Assembly: GCF_028473145.1 (NCBI RefSeq)
Contig: NZ_CP092370.1
Location: 1-64,000, forward strand
Direction: 5' to 3'
Source of the DNA: Flavobacterium sp. CBA20B-1
GTDB taxonomy: Bacteria; Bacteroidota; Bacteroidia; Flavobacteriales; Flavobacteriaceae
Length of the DNA stretch: 64,000 bases
The notes beneath the pieces were generated by a model. The model ran no database searches, had not been told where the DNA came from, and saw nothing but the letters and a program-made list of their open reading frames with translations. Below, in pieces: positions 18,269 through 26,772 of this stretch. A program made the position numbers and the translations under genes. Numbering within the stretch: the stretch's first letter is position 1; each line of letters opens with the position of its first letter.

Positions 18269-19183
18269 ATGAAGCAAAAATCGCCCTACATACGGTATTA
18301 TTATTTAGTGAAATGGATTGCAGAAAAGCACTATCCGTCAATGAACGATTTAATAAAACTGTTTGAAGACAAAGAAATATTTATTACCGACCGTACTTTT
18401 TACCGCGACCGTAAGGCATTGATTAACAACTATAACATACCCATTGAGCATTGTAAAATAAACAAAGGGTATTTTATTGACGATGAAAACGATGCACACC
18501 ACGAAACCAATCGGTTTTTACAACTAATGCAAGAAATGATTACAGCAAATTCGGTAAGCGCATTTTTTTCAGATAACACCAAATACCTTACGTATTTAGA
18601 GTTTGAAAACGAGCCAAGTTCTATGTTTCACAATGTTTTTGAAGACGTACTTACAGCCACACAAAAAAAGCAAAAAATCAAGTTCAAATATCAATCGTTT
18701 GTAAAAACCGATTCGCAATTATACGAAGTAAAGCCCTTGTTTTTAAAGCAATATCAAAACCGCTGGTACCTTATTGCCGAACACAACAAAGCCTATAAAG
18801 CTTTTGCATTAGAGCGAATGGAACATTTAGAAGCAACCAATAAAAAATTTAAAGCCGATGCAGATACGGTAAAGCAACATTTTCGAAATGTGGTAGGGTT
18901 AACCAATAGCGAAAAACAAGCAATAGAAAAAGTTGTATTGCGTTTTCACAGCAGCCAAAAAAACTATGTAAAATCGGTGCCCATTTACAAACAGCAACAA
19001 GAAATTACCGATAACGCTCATGAATATACCATTGCGTTGTATGTAAAACCAAATTTCGAGCTAAAACAACAAGTGCTAAAATACGGCGCATTGGTAGAAG
19101 TGTTGCAACCACAAGCCTTACGCCAAGAACTAAAAGAAGAGTACCAAAAAGCATGGAAGCTGTATAAAGAAAATAGAAAATAG
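18269..19183 (+). CDS. WYL-domain transcriptional regulator
   Basis: A 304-residue DNA-binding regulator. The N-terminal winged helix-turn-helix covers about residues 1-75 (RYYYLVKWIAEKHYPSMNDL, ITDRTFYRDRKALI). The WYL domain lies at about 125-195 with KIKFKYQSF, VKPLFLKQYQNRWYLIAEH and FALERM, followed by a WCX-like C-terminal domain. WYL regulators often sense nucleotides and frequently control defence or stress loci. It leads an accessory block of uncharacterised genes. Its last codons (ENRK-stop) lie inside an AATAGA-type tandem repeat. Confidence 0.9.
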   Translation: MKQKSPYIRYYYLVKWIAEKHYPSMNDLIKLFEDKEIFITDRTFYRDRKALINNYNIPIEHCKINKGYFIDDENDAHHETNRFLQLMQEMITANSVSAFFSDNTKYLTYLEFENEPSSMFHNVFEDVLTATQKKQKIKFKYQSFVKTDSQLYEVKPLFLKQYQNRWYLIAEHNKAYKAFALERMEHLEATNKKFKADADTVKQHFRNVVGLTNSEKQAIEKVVLRFHSSQKNYVKSVPIYKQQQEITDNAHEYTIALYVKPNFELKQQVLKYGALVEVLQPQALRQELKEEYQKAWKLYKENRK

Positions 19184-19231
19184 AGAATAGATAATAGAAA
19201 ATAGAAAATAGATTAGAATAAAGAAAATAGA
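19167..19231. repeat. A-rich tandem repeat (AGAAAAT units)
   Basis: About eight imperfect 7-8-base units of the type AGAAAAT/AGATAAT, starting within the last codons of the WYL regulator gene. Slippage here would alter the regulator's C-terminus. Confidence 0.7.
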
Positions 19232-19246
19232 CACAATTGTTAGTCG

Positions 19247-19317
19247 TATCGAGCGAAGTCGAGATATCTAAACATCTTCTCCAAAATTCCCCCTTTGAAG
19301 GGGGACTAAGGGGGATG
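19247..19317. repeat. Two interspersed-type intergenic repeats
   Basis: First, TATCGAGCGAAGTCGAGATA (19247-19266). Second, a hairpin CCCCCTTTGAAGGGGG (19289-19304) followed by ACTAAGGGGGATG. I recall both kinds of sequence as dispersed intergenic elements in many Bacteroidota genomes. Each occurs once in this window. Confidence 0.5.
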
Positions 19318-19380
19318 TAAAAAACAAATAAACGAATACACACATAAACAATTACACAAACAAACACATAAACAAAAACC

Positions 19381-19605
19381 ATGGCACTATACAAAGCAAC
19401 TATTACAAAAACCGAACGTCTGCCAGACGGCAGTATTATAGAAAAAGGCATGACGGTACAATACAGTCACATAAACTTTCCGTGGGACGGCAACGGACTA
19501 GGAACCGAAGCTATAAACAACGCTTTTTTGCGTGTGTATGGCATTAATTTAAAAACAAACCACGCGTTAAGTCCCGGGTTTGTTAATGTTGAAAAGGTTG
19601 AGTAA
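19381..19605 (+). CDS. DUF6140 family small protein
   Basis: A 74-residue soluble protein with the pattern YKATITKTERLPDGSIIEKGM at the N-terminus, then NAFLRVYGINLK and a C-terminal GFVNVEKVE. I match this from memory to DUF6140, a Bacteroidota family of unknown function. It is separated from the WYL gene by repeats and from the next gene by 35 bases, so it may form an operon with the two genes downstream. Confidence 0.65.
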   Translation: MALYKATITKTERLPDGSIIEKGMTVQYSHINFPWDGNGLGTEAINNAFLRVYGINLKTNHALSPGFVNVEKVE

Positions 19606-19640
19606 AGAATATTAATAACTACATTTAAAAATATAAAAAG

Positions 19641-20303
19641 ATGAATTTAATTACGATTGTTAATGCTGTTGCTCCGAAATATGAGTCAATCATTAAAGAA
19701 GTTCAAGAATTAAAGCAAAGTAATCCTAACTCTTCCAGAGAAGAACTAGCTAATATTTATGGTGATAGAATTAAAAAGAAGTATACCTCTGTAGGTGTTG
19801 CTTCGGCATTACCAAGTGTTATTCCTGGTATCGGAACTGCAGTTCAAATCGGAACTGAAATTACAACATTATCTGGTGATTTGGCGTTAATGTTACGTTG
19901 GATGGCAGCAAATTGTTATGGTATAGCCTTAATATATGGAAAAAATATTGAGAATGAGTTTAATGATGAGTTTATTAGAATATTAGGTATATGGTGTGGT
20001 GTTCTTATTCCTATTAAAGCAGGAGCTGTTAAAATAGGTACTAAAGTAGCAATTGTACAATTTAATAAACAAGTTTCGGGCAAGATATTACAAAAAATAA
20101 ATCAAAAAGTAGGCACAACAATTCTAACAAAATATGGAACTAAAAGAGGAGGTATAGCTATAGGAAAATTAATTCCATTTGGGGTTGGAGCAGCGATTAG
20201 TGGTGGATTTAATTATTTTACTATGTCTGGTTTTAAAAAAGCGGCAATTAAATATTATCATAGTAAAGATAAAGTGGAGTATACATTTTATGAAGAGGTT
20301 TGA
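19641..20303 (+). CDS. EcsC-like membrane-associated protein
   Basis: A 220-residue protein with glycine-rich hydrophobic segments: ASALPSVIPGIGTAVQIG (about residues 54-71), LIPIKAGAVKIG (about 122-133) and a C-terminal KLIPFGVGAAISGGFNYF (about 175-192) followed by a basic amphipathic tail. The order and the final GG-x-NY motif resemble EcsC/DUF697 proteins, which are membrane-associated and of unclear function. It lies directly before the 702-residue TerB-like protein gene and probably shares its transcript. The family assignment is tentative. Confidence 0.5.
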   Translation: MNLITIVNAVAPKYESIIKEVQELKQSNPNSSREELANIYGDRIKKKYTSVGVASALPSVIPGIGTAVQIGTEITTLSGDLALMLRWMAANCYGIALIYGKNIENEFNDEFIRILGIWCGVLIPIKAGAVKIGTKVAIVQFNKQVSGKILQKINQKVGTTILTKYGTKRGGIAIGKLIPFGVGAAISGGFNYFTMSGFKKAAIKYYHSKDKVEYTFYEEV

Positions 20304-20382
20304 AATATATAATGGAAACAAGACATAATAAAATAATAAAAAAGATTAGGTAGAAATACATCCATCATATAATTTAAAAAAA

Positions 20383-22491
20383 ATGAAAGAAATTATTAAA
20401 CAGGCAATTATTGACACGCATTTTTACGATTCAATGCAAAAAACGAATGTTTTTGAAACATCCAAATTTATGACATTTGAAAGTATAGAATTGTCTAAAA
20501 CTGATAATATTGAATTACGAAAACAGCATGAATTAATTGATGAAGATGAATTTTTAATCTTGTTTTATCGTGAATTCTATGTGGGAGGAGATTTTTGGAC
20601 AGCAAACAGAACATATACGTACTCGACTATTTTTCTTGAAAATCGAATTTCATTTTACAAACAAGAATACAAACACGGTTCGGGAGTAGAAAATGAATGG
20701 AGTTCGGAGATCTTCTATAAGGATATAGAAAGTGTTGAGGTTTACGATAAATACATTCGCTTCTTTTACACTAAAGAACATATAGCCGAACTAAAAAAAT
20801 ATTGGAGTTCTGAAATTAAAAATGAAAAAGACAGCAATCTTCGCAAATTATGGCAAGATAATTATGATAATTGTGAATATTGTGAGCGAGAACCTAAATA
20901 TTTTGGTTTGGAAAACTTCAATTATAAAGATCCAATTGAACCATTTTTTATAAAAATAAAAGAAGGAATAAGTTCTTTAGAAAATGATTACGAACAGTCA
21001 AAAGAAAACTATCAAATTGCAATAAACGAAGCTTTCGAAGCGGAAGATTATCAAAAAGCACACAGCATTTTAGAAGAATATAATTTTTTAGAAGATTATT
21101 ATTTTTTTAAATATGATTTGGCATATACATTTTCAATGTTAGATGAAGATGTTAAAGCTGTTGAGGTTTTAAATATCTTAATAGAATCAGCAGAAGAGCA
21201 AGAAGTAAATTATTGGGCAGGTAAAGCAAAAATGTTTAAATCAACATTTCTTGAAGCTAGTGGAGATTATTATGATGCTTTACAGCTTTTTAATGATGGT
21301 TTAAAAGGTTATGAAGATAAAGAAAGCTCAGGATATTATAGCGAAGAGCGTTCAAAAGAATTATACACAAAATATTTAGAAAGTTTTAAAGAACTTCCTT
21401 ATAAAGACCGAAAAGTAATTTACATAACCAACAGTACCGAAAAATACAAATCGGATACTTTAACAGTTTTGCAGGCAAATCATTTACCAGATATTAGTTT
21501 TCCTGCTCATCATCCAATTAACAACGAAACCTACATAGGGCATCCGTACAATAACAATTTGTATATACCAATACAGAATTATGATAACGAATTACTGATA
21601 GATAGAATCAATGAATTTTGCTATTTATTGCAATGCTTAGGAGCAGAATCAATAACAATTGAAAACATTAATAGTGATAATAATTCCAAGCAAACCAATC
21701 ATCAAAACAATGTTAATGTAGGTGTATCAAGCTTAAAAGCAGGTATTGAAGTAGATAATAAAAATACTCAAAAAAAATCTTCCGAAAATCAAATCAGCTT
21801 AAGAATTGGAAGAAATCAAACATTCAATCCAACAAAGTTTCCGTATATACCTAATGATTTAACTTGGTTGACAAACGAAGCAGGATGGCAACGTTTAATA
21901 AAACAGCGGTTAGGAGGAAGTTTGTTAGAACACAACGAGTTTATGTCTTCAAACCAAAGTCAAATTTTAAATACCAATGAAATAAACGATTTAAAAGTAG
22001 ATTTAAAAGTTTTCTTTAACAAAGCCAATGTCAATGTAAAAAAAGATATTGATGCAGAGATAAAAAACAGTTCTTCTACAGAATGGAAAGTACAAGTAAA
22101 ATTTAAACCTATTGATCAATTTGTACAACAAACGCTTAGTGATGCTATAGAGTTTGAAGAGTTACCCGTAACAACAGGGAATAATAATGAAGTGGAATTT
22201 ATAGAAGAATATAAATTTTTAATCGCAGACGGCGAACTTTCGGAAAGAGATCAAAGAATTTTAAACAGACTGCGTCAAAAGTTGAATATAACAGAAGAGC
22301 GAGCTTCTGAGTTGATTACTACATTAAATAATTATTCTGATAAAGAAAAAGAACTGATAGAAGAAATAAATTTTATGTTACAGGATGGGGAAATCAGCGA
22401 AAGAGAAGAACGAATTTTATTACGTTTAGCAAGTAAAATAGGTGTTCCTCATGAGAGATGTTTAGAGCTTATAAAAAATATGAACAAGTAA
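20383..22491 (+). CDS. Large protein with TPR-like region and two TerB-like C-terminal repeats
   Basis: A 702-residue soluble protein not assigned to a named family. Residues 1-190 form an unrecognised domain. About 195-360 is an Ala/Glu/Tyr-rich helical region that looks TPR-like. A middle segment contains HHPINNETYIGHP, QCLGAESITIEN and a Ser/Asn-rich linker, then LTWLTNEAGWQRLIKQRLGG. The C-terminus holds two similar helical repeats, FLIADGELSERDQRILNRL (about 607-625) and FMLQDGEISEREERILLRL (about 660-678), each followed by a second helix ending ERxxELI. These resemble TerB-type acidic metal-binding helices. It is probably the effector of the WYL-led block, by inference only. Confidence 0.55.
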   Translation: MKEIIKQAIIDTHFYDSMQKTNVFETSKFMTFESIELSKTDNIELRKQHELIDEDEFLILFYREFYVGGDFWTANRTYTYSTIFLENRISFYKQEYKHGSGVENEWSSEIFYKDIESVEVYDKYIRFFYTKEHIAELKKYWSSEIKNEKDSNLRKLWQDNYDNCEYCEREPKYFGLENFNYKDPIEPFFIKIKEGISSLENDYEQSKENYQIAINEAFEAEDYQKAHSILEEYNFLEDYYFFKYDLAYTFSMLDEDVKAVEVLNILIESAEEQEVNYWAGKAKMFKSTFLEASGDYYDALQLFNDGLKGYEDKESSGYYSEERSKELYTKYLESFKELPYKDRKVIYITNSTEKYKSDTLTVLQANHLPDISFPAHHPINNETYIGHPYNNNLYIPIQNYDNELLIDRINEFCYLLQCLGAESITIENINSDNNSKQTNHQNNVNVGVSSLKAGIEVDNKNTQKKSSENQISLRIGRNQTFNPTKFPYIPNDLTWLTNEAGWQRLIKQRLGGSLLEHNEFMSSNQSQILNTNEINDLKVDLKVFFNKANVNVKKDIDAEIKNSSSTEWKVQVKFKPIDQFVQQTLSDAIEFEELPVTTGNNNEVEFIEEYKFLIADGELSERDQRILNRLRQKLNITEERASELITTLNNYSDKEKELIEEINFMLQDGEISEREERILLRLASKIGVPHERCLELIKNMNK

Positions 22492-22501
22492 GATAGGAGA
22501 T

Positions 22502-22843
22502 TTGGATAAAAATTTTAAGAATATAGAAGTAATTGAACAATTTATTGATTAAAATAGTATTGACTCATTACGTAATGAGAATATAGTATTTGAATTTTCA
22601 GGAAGTGTGTTTTATTATAAAAACAACAAAAGTTTAGCTGAATGTAATTTTAGAATTACAAAAGAAAATAATAGATATATTTTATATTTAAACTTGGGAG
22701 ACTTAGATACTAAAGAATATCCGGATAGTTTTTGGTCTGACAAACAATCTTTTAAACTCGAATCTAATAATAATTTAATAATAGAAGCTGAAGCTCCAGC
22801 CCATTCTAAAATAGGAAAATACAAAGTGAATATCATTTTATAA
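22502..22843 (+). pseudogene. Small gene with an in-frame TAA (probably broken)
   Basis: A reading frame starting at TTG 22502 gives LDKNFKNIEVIEQFID, then a TAA at 22550-22552. It then continues open for 96 codons (NSIDSLRNENIVFEFSG...YKVNIIL) to the stop at 22841-22843. An intact minimal product would start at GTG 22607 (78 residues) but would omit the evident strand IVFEFSGSVFYY. I read it as a nonsense-mutated small gene at the end of the WYL-led block. Late initiation cannot be excluded. No family recognised. Confidence 0.4.
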
Positions 22844-22849
22844 ATCCAC

Positions 22850-22877
22850 CCGCAAGCTCCCCGCTTGCGGTTTTTTT
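22850..22877 (+). terminator. Terminator closing the WYL-led block
   Basis: CCGCAAGC (22850-22857) and GCTTGCGG (22863-22870), perfect eight-base arms, then seven Ts. Confidence 0.9.
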
Positions 22878-22928
22878 ATCTAAAACTTGCACAAACAAAA
22901 ATAAAAAACTAATTTAAAGCACTCTAGC

Positions 22929-23075
22929 TGTGAGGAATACAAGATAAGCTTTGAGGAATACAAGATAAGCTATTAAGAATACAAAGAAAGTCGGTAGCAA
23001 CACAAGATAAGCTTTGAGGAACACAAGATAAGCAGTGAGGAATAGAAGATAAGCCTTGAGGAACACATGATAAGC
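22929..23075. repeat. Tandem array of seven ~21-bp units
   Basis: Seven consecutive units of 20-22 bases with the consensus TTGAGGAACACAAGATAAGC, each usually ending in GATAAGC (ends at 22949, 22970, 22992, 23012, 23033, 23054, 23075). The third unit is the most diverged. It fills most of the 323-base gap between the terminator at 22877 and the M3 peptidase gene. There are no spacers, so it is not a CRISPR, and no long open frame makes sense of it. Confidence 0.9.
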
Positions 23076-23121
23076 AAACAACCTTTTTTCATCTAATAGT
23101 TAGGAAAAGACCGTTTCAGAT

Positions 23122-23162
23122 CAAAAAACTCCCGATTATAAATCGTTACAATCGGGAGTTTT
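23122..23162 (-). terminator. Terminator of the M3 peptidase gene
   Basis: AACTCCCGATT (23127-23137) and AATCGGGAGTT (23150-23160) form an 11-bp perfect stem. The A-run on the left supplies the U-tract for the minus-strand transcript. Confidence 0.85.
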
Positions 23163-23166
23163 CTTA

Positions 23167-25311
23167 TTAATTCAAACCTCGTTTTTTAAGCAGCGGTTCA
23201 ATGGATGGGTCGGCACCGCGGAATTTTCTGTAAAGCTCTGCCGGATCTTCTGTACCTCCTTTTTCTAAGATATTTTTTCGGAATAATAATGCCTTTTCCG
23301 AATTGAATAAACCGGATGTTTTAAAAGCTTCAAATGCATCGGTGTCTAGAACAGCACTCCATATATAGCTGTAATATCCTGCAGAATATCCACCTGAAAA
23401 AATATGGCTAAAATAGGTACTGCGGTAGCGAGGAATAATTGCATCAACAAGTCCTATTTGCTTCATTGCGTTTATTTCAAAAGTGTTCACATCGTTTTTA
23501 ATTTCTTCGGTAGCCGTATGGTATTGCATGTCTAAAAGCGATGCTGCTAAATATTCTGTAGTAGCAAAACCTTGATCAAAAGTGCCGGCTTTTTTCATTT
23601 TTTCAATTAATGCATCCGGAATTACTTCGCCTGTTTTATAATGCTTTGCATACATTTTTAGCACTTCGGGTTCTGCAGCCCAGTTTTCCATGATTTGTGA
23701 GGGAAGTTCCACAAAATCTCGCGGCACATTGGTTCCTGCTAAACTTTTGTAATTTACGTTTGATAACAATCCGTGCAACGCATGACCAAACTCATGGAAA
23801 AAAGTGGTTGTTTCATCAAAAGTCAATAAAGACGGCGTTGTGGCTGTGGGTTTTGTGAAATTACAAACAATAGAAATCACAGGTTTTTTGCGTTTTCCGT
23901 TTTCCATTTGTTGGTCGCGATATGAAGTCATCCAAGCACCACCTCGTTTCGATTCGCGCGGATGCATATCCATATATAAAACACCTAAACTTTCTTTATT
24001 GTTGTCAAATACCTCCCAAACGGTAACGTCTTCATGATATTTGGGAACATCTTTTAGCTCTTTGTAAGTCAATCCCCAAAGCTTAAAGGTTACGTCGAAA
24101 ATTCCTTGACGCACATTTTCTAAACTTAAATAAGGCTTCAGTTCTTGTTCGTCTAAATCAAAACGCTCTTTGCGAATTTTTTCGGCATAATAGCGCCAAT
24201 CAGCTGGCGACACATCTTCGTTTAAACCTTCTTGGCGCATTAAACTTTGAATATCGGTAGCCTCTTGTTTGGCTTTGTTTAGTGCAGGTTCCCACAATTT
24301 CATTAAAAGCTTATTAACTGCATCTGGTGTTTTTGCCATGCTTTCTGCGAGCACATACTCTGCATGGTTTTTGTAGCCAAGCAATTGTGCTTTTTGCATG
24401 CGTAAGTTGGCAATTTTTAGTACATTTTCTTTATTGTCGTTTTCGTTGTTTTGATTTCCGCGCATTTGGTAAGCATTCCAAATGGTTTTGCGCAATTCTC
24501 GATTGTCGGCATATTGCAAAAACGGCATCACGCTTGAGTTGCTCAACGTGAACACCCATTTACCTTCTTTGCCTTTTGCTTTTGCTTCTTCGGCGGCTAC
24601 TTCGATTAATTCATTGGGCAAGCCTGCTAAGTTTTCTTTTTTATCGATAACTAATTCGTAATTATTGGTTTCGTTTAACAAATTATCGCCGTATTTTAAA
24701 GATAAAACTGATAGTTCACTGTTCCATTTTTTTAGCTTTTCTTTGTTTTCTGCAGATAGATTGGCACCACTTCTCACAAAACGTTTATAGGTTTCATTCA
24801 ACAACATTTGCTGTTCTGCAGTTAGTTGCAAAGTTTCAGGTTTTGCGAATTGGTATTGATTGTAAATCGTTTTTACTTTTTGATACAAGGCATCGTTTAG
24901 ATAAATATTGTCGGTATGTTCCGAAAGGGTAGGAGCCATTTCTTGTGCCAATTTTTGCAAATCGTCATTTGTATGGGCACTTGTTAGGTTATAAAGAACC
25001 GTGGTTACTTTGCTTAATGTTTCGCCTGATTGATCAATAGCCACAATCACATTTTCAAACGTGGGTTGCTCTTTGCTGTTTGCAATGGCTTGAATTTCTT
25101 TTTCGTGATCCTTAATGCCCTCTATAATAGCAGGTTTAAAATGGCTGTTTTCTATTTTATCAAAAGGAGGCACTTCAAATGGTGTGTTCCATTCGGCAAT
25201 TAAAGGGTTTTCTTGTCCTGATGTCATTACGGTATTTTGCTTTTTATCACAAGATTGCTGTACTGCTGCACCTGCCAGCAAACACAACAAAATAATTGTT
25301 TTACGATTCAT
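23167..25311 (-). CDS. M3 family metallopeptidase (Dcp-like), lipoprotein
   Basis: Zinc oligopeptidase of the thimet/dipeptidyl carboxypeptidase family that trims peptides. Starting at ATG 25311 it has 714 residues, a lipoprotein signal (lipobox VQQSC), and the active site HEFGH at residues 506-510 within FFHEFGHALHGLL. The C-terminal region YFSHIFSGGYSAGYYSYIWS is also family-typical. An upstream in-frame extension lacks a signal peptide and was rejected. The lipobox suggests a periplasmic, membrane-tethered enzyme. Confidence 0.93.
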   Translation of the reverse strand: MNRKTIILLCLLAGAAVQQSCDKKQNTVMTSGQENPLIAEWNTPFEVPPFDKIENSHFKPAIIEGIKDHEKEIQAIANSKEQPTFENVIVAIDQSGETLSKVTTVLYNLTSAHTNDDLQKLAQEMAPTLSEHTDNIYLNDALYQKVKTIYNQYQFAKPETLQLTAEQQMLLNETYKRFVRSGANLSAENKEKLKKWNSELSVLSLKYGDNLLNETNNYELVIDKKENLAGLPNELIEVAAEEAKAKGKEGKWVFTLSNSSVMPFLQYADNRELRKTIWNAYQMRGNQNNENDNKENVLKIANLRMQKAQLLGYKNHAEYVLAESMAKTPDAVNKLLMKLWEPALNKAKQEATDIQSLMRQEGLNEDVSPADWRYYAEKIRKERFDLDEQELKPYLSLENVRQGIFDVTFKLWGLTYKELKDVPKYHEDVTVWEVFDNNKESLGVLYMDMHPRESKRGGAWMTSYRDQQMENGKRKKPVISIVCNFTKPTATTPSLLTFDETTTFFHEFGHALHGLLSNVNYKSLAGTNVPRDFVELPSQIMENWAAEPEVLKMYAKHYKTGEVIPDALIEKMKKAGTFDQGFATTEYLAASLLDMQYHTATEEIKNDVNTFEINAMKQIGLVDAIIPRYRSTYFSHIFSGGYSAGYYSYIWSAVLDTDAFEAFKTSGLFNSEKALLFRKNILEKGGTEDPAELYRKFRGADPSIEPLLKKRGLN

Positions 25312-25350
25312 TATTATTGTTTTTTGGCAATTTACTAAATCTATCGGCAT

Positions 25351-25384
25351 AAAAAAAGTACAATCTGTTGAAAGATTGTACTTT
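25351..25384 (-). terminator. Terminator of the yceI-like gene
   Basis: AAAGTACAATCT (25355-25366) and AGATTGTACTTT (25373-25384), a perfect 12-bp stem. The minus strand continues into seven Ts. Confidence 0.85.
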
Positions 25385-25408
25385 AGATAAAAACAATTAA
25401 AATTAACT

Positions 25409-25930
25409 TTACTTTTGTTCTATTAGCTGAATTTCAGCGTTTAATTTTACTTCTTCACCCACTAAAACGCCACCTGTTTCTAAAGCCGCATTATAGGTTA
25501 AACCAAAATCTTTGCGGTTTATTTTTCCTTCCAAGTTTAAACCTACTTTAGTATTTCCCCAAGGATCGGTCATTAAACCACTAAATTCTGCGTTTAGCGT
25601 AATGGGTTTTGTCACATCTTTTATTGTTAAATCGCCTGTGATTTTATATTCGCTTCCGTTTCCTTCAATATTTGTTGATTTAAAATGCACTGCAGGGAAA
25701 TGTTCCGCATCAAAGAAATCGGCACTTTTTAGATGGTTATCTCTGTCTGTATTATTGGTAAAGATAGAATTTACTTTTGCTGCAAACTGTAAGTTGGCAT
25801 CTTTTAAATCGTTATCAAAATCAATTTCGGCAGTATAATCGTTAAAATATCCTTTAACGTTTGTAAACATCATATGTTTCACTTTAAATCCAATTTCGCT
25901 GTGCGATGGATCAATAGACCATTTTTTCAT
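25409..25930 (-). CDS. YceI family protein
   Basis: A 173-residue lipocalin-like barrel protein. Members bind polyisoprenoid or fatty amide lipids. Motifs: WSIDPSHSEIGFKVKHMMFTNVKG at the N-terminus, HLKSADFFDAEHFPAVHFKST, GDLTIKDVTKPITL and DFGLTYNAALETGGVLVG. No signal peptide is present, so this copy is probably cytoplasmic, unlike E. coli YceI. It lies 17 bases after the pirin gene on the same strand, and the two form an operon. Confidence 0.93.
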   Translation of the reverse strand: MKKWSIDPSHSEIGFKVKHMMFTNVKGYFNDYTAEIDFDNDLKDANLQFAAKVNSIFTNNTDRDNHLKSADFFDAEHFPAVHFKSTNIEGNGSEYKITGDLTIKDVTKPITLNAEFSGLMTDPWGNTKVGLNLEGKINRKDFGLTYNAALETGGVLVGEEVKLNAEIQLIEQK

Positions 25931-25947
25931 AGTTATAACATTTTAGA

Positions 25948-26664
25948 TTAGTTGTAATTCATGGGAACTTCTATTATAAGAAATTCACTGGTTGTATTAG
26001 TTTTAATCTGGATTTTTTGAGTTTCCGAAATACCAATGGCATCGCGTGTTTCCAAGGAATGACCATCCACTTCAATAGATCCATTTAATAGAAATAAATA
26101 AATTCCGTTGTTTGCTGGATCTTCCACAGCTACTTCAATAGATTGGTTTTCATGGAATTTACCCATTTTAAACCATGCATTTTGTTGCAACCTCAAGGTG
26201 CCTTCTGCAGTTGTGGGTTGTATCAATGTTTTGAGCTCATTGTGGTTTACCACATATTCCATTTGACCATAACGCGGAGTTATATTCATTTTGTTTGGAA
26301 TGATCCAAATTTGGAGAAACTTTACATCTTCGGTTTTGCTTGCGTTCATTTCACTGTGTGTAACTCCTGTTCCGGCACTCATAAACTGAATTTCGCCTTT
26401 TTGAATAACACCTTCCGATCCGGTACTGTCTTTATGGGCTAATTTTCCTTCTAAAGGAATCGAAACAATTTCCATGTTTTCGTGTGGGTGTGCACCAAAA
26501 CCGTTTCCTGCCGCCACAAAATCATCGTTTAAAACGCGCAGTGCCCCAAAGTTTATCCGCTCTGGATTAAAGTATCCGGCAAATGAAAATGTGTGATACG
26601 ATTTTAACCAACCATGATCGGCAAAACCTCTTGTATTTGATGGATGTAAAATATATTTTGCCAT
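25948..26664 (-). CDS. Pirin family protein
   Basis: A 238-residue bicupin. The N-terminal cupin carries the metal-binding set FGAHPHENMEIVSIPLEG and SAGTGVTHSEMN. Family members bind iron or nickel and some oxidise quercetin; the substrate here is unknown. Together with YceI and the Crp/Fnr regulator upstream it resembles a small stress-responsive group. It is followed by the YceI gene after 17 bases. Confidence 0.93.
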   Translation of the reverse strand: MAKYILHPSNTRGFADHGWLKSYHTFSFAGYFNPERINFGALRVLNDDFVAAGNGFGAHPHENMEIVSIPLEGKLAHKDSTGSEGVIQKGEIQFMSAGTGVTHSEMNASKTEDVKFLQIWIIPNKMNITPRYGQMEYVVNHNELKTLIQPTTAEGTLRLQQNAWFKMGKFHENQSIEVAVEDPANNGIYLFLLNGSIEVDGHSLETRDAIGISETQKIQIKTNTTSEFLIIEVPMNYN

Positions 26665-26772
26665 CTTTTATCCTTTCTTTTTATTGATAATGTAAAGGTA
26701 TCACGGATAAATTGAATGGCGGTTAACCTATATTAAGAAATGAAATCGATGGTTTTGTTGCAGTATAGAAGT

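Noticed and set aside
19005-19451. 148-codon minus-strand ORF across the repeat cluster
   Set aside because: Consists of the antisense of the WYL gene end and low-complexity repeats translated as Val/Phe/Tyr runs.
22929-23075. Tandem repeat array considered as a CRISPR
   Set aside because: Units are directly adjacent with no unique spacers, and there are no cas genes in the window.
25312-25350. N-terminal extension of the M3 peptidase gene
   Set aside because: Starting at 25311 gives a proper lipoprotein signal; the extension would bury it.
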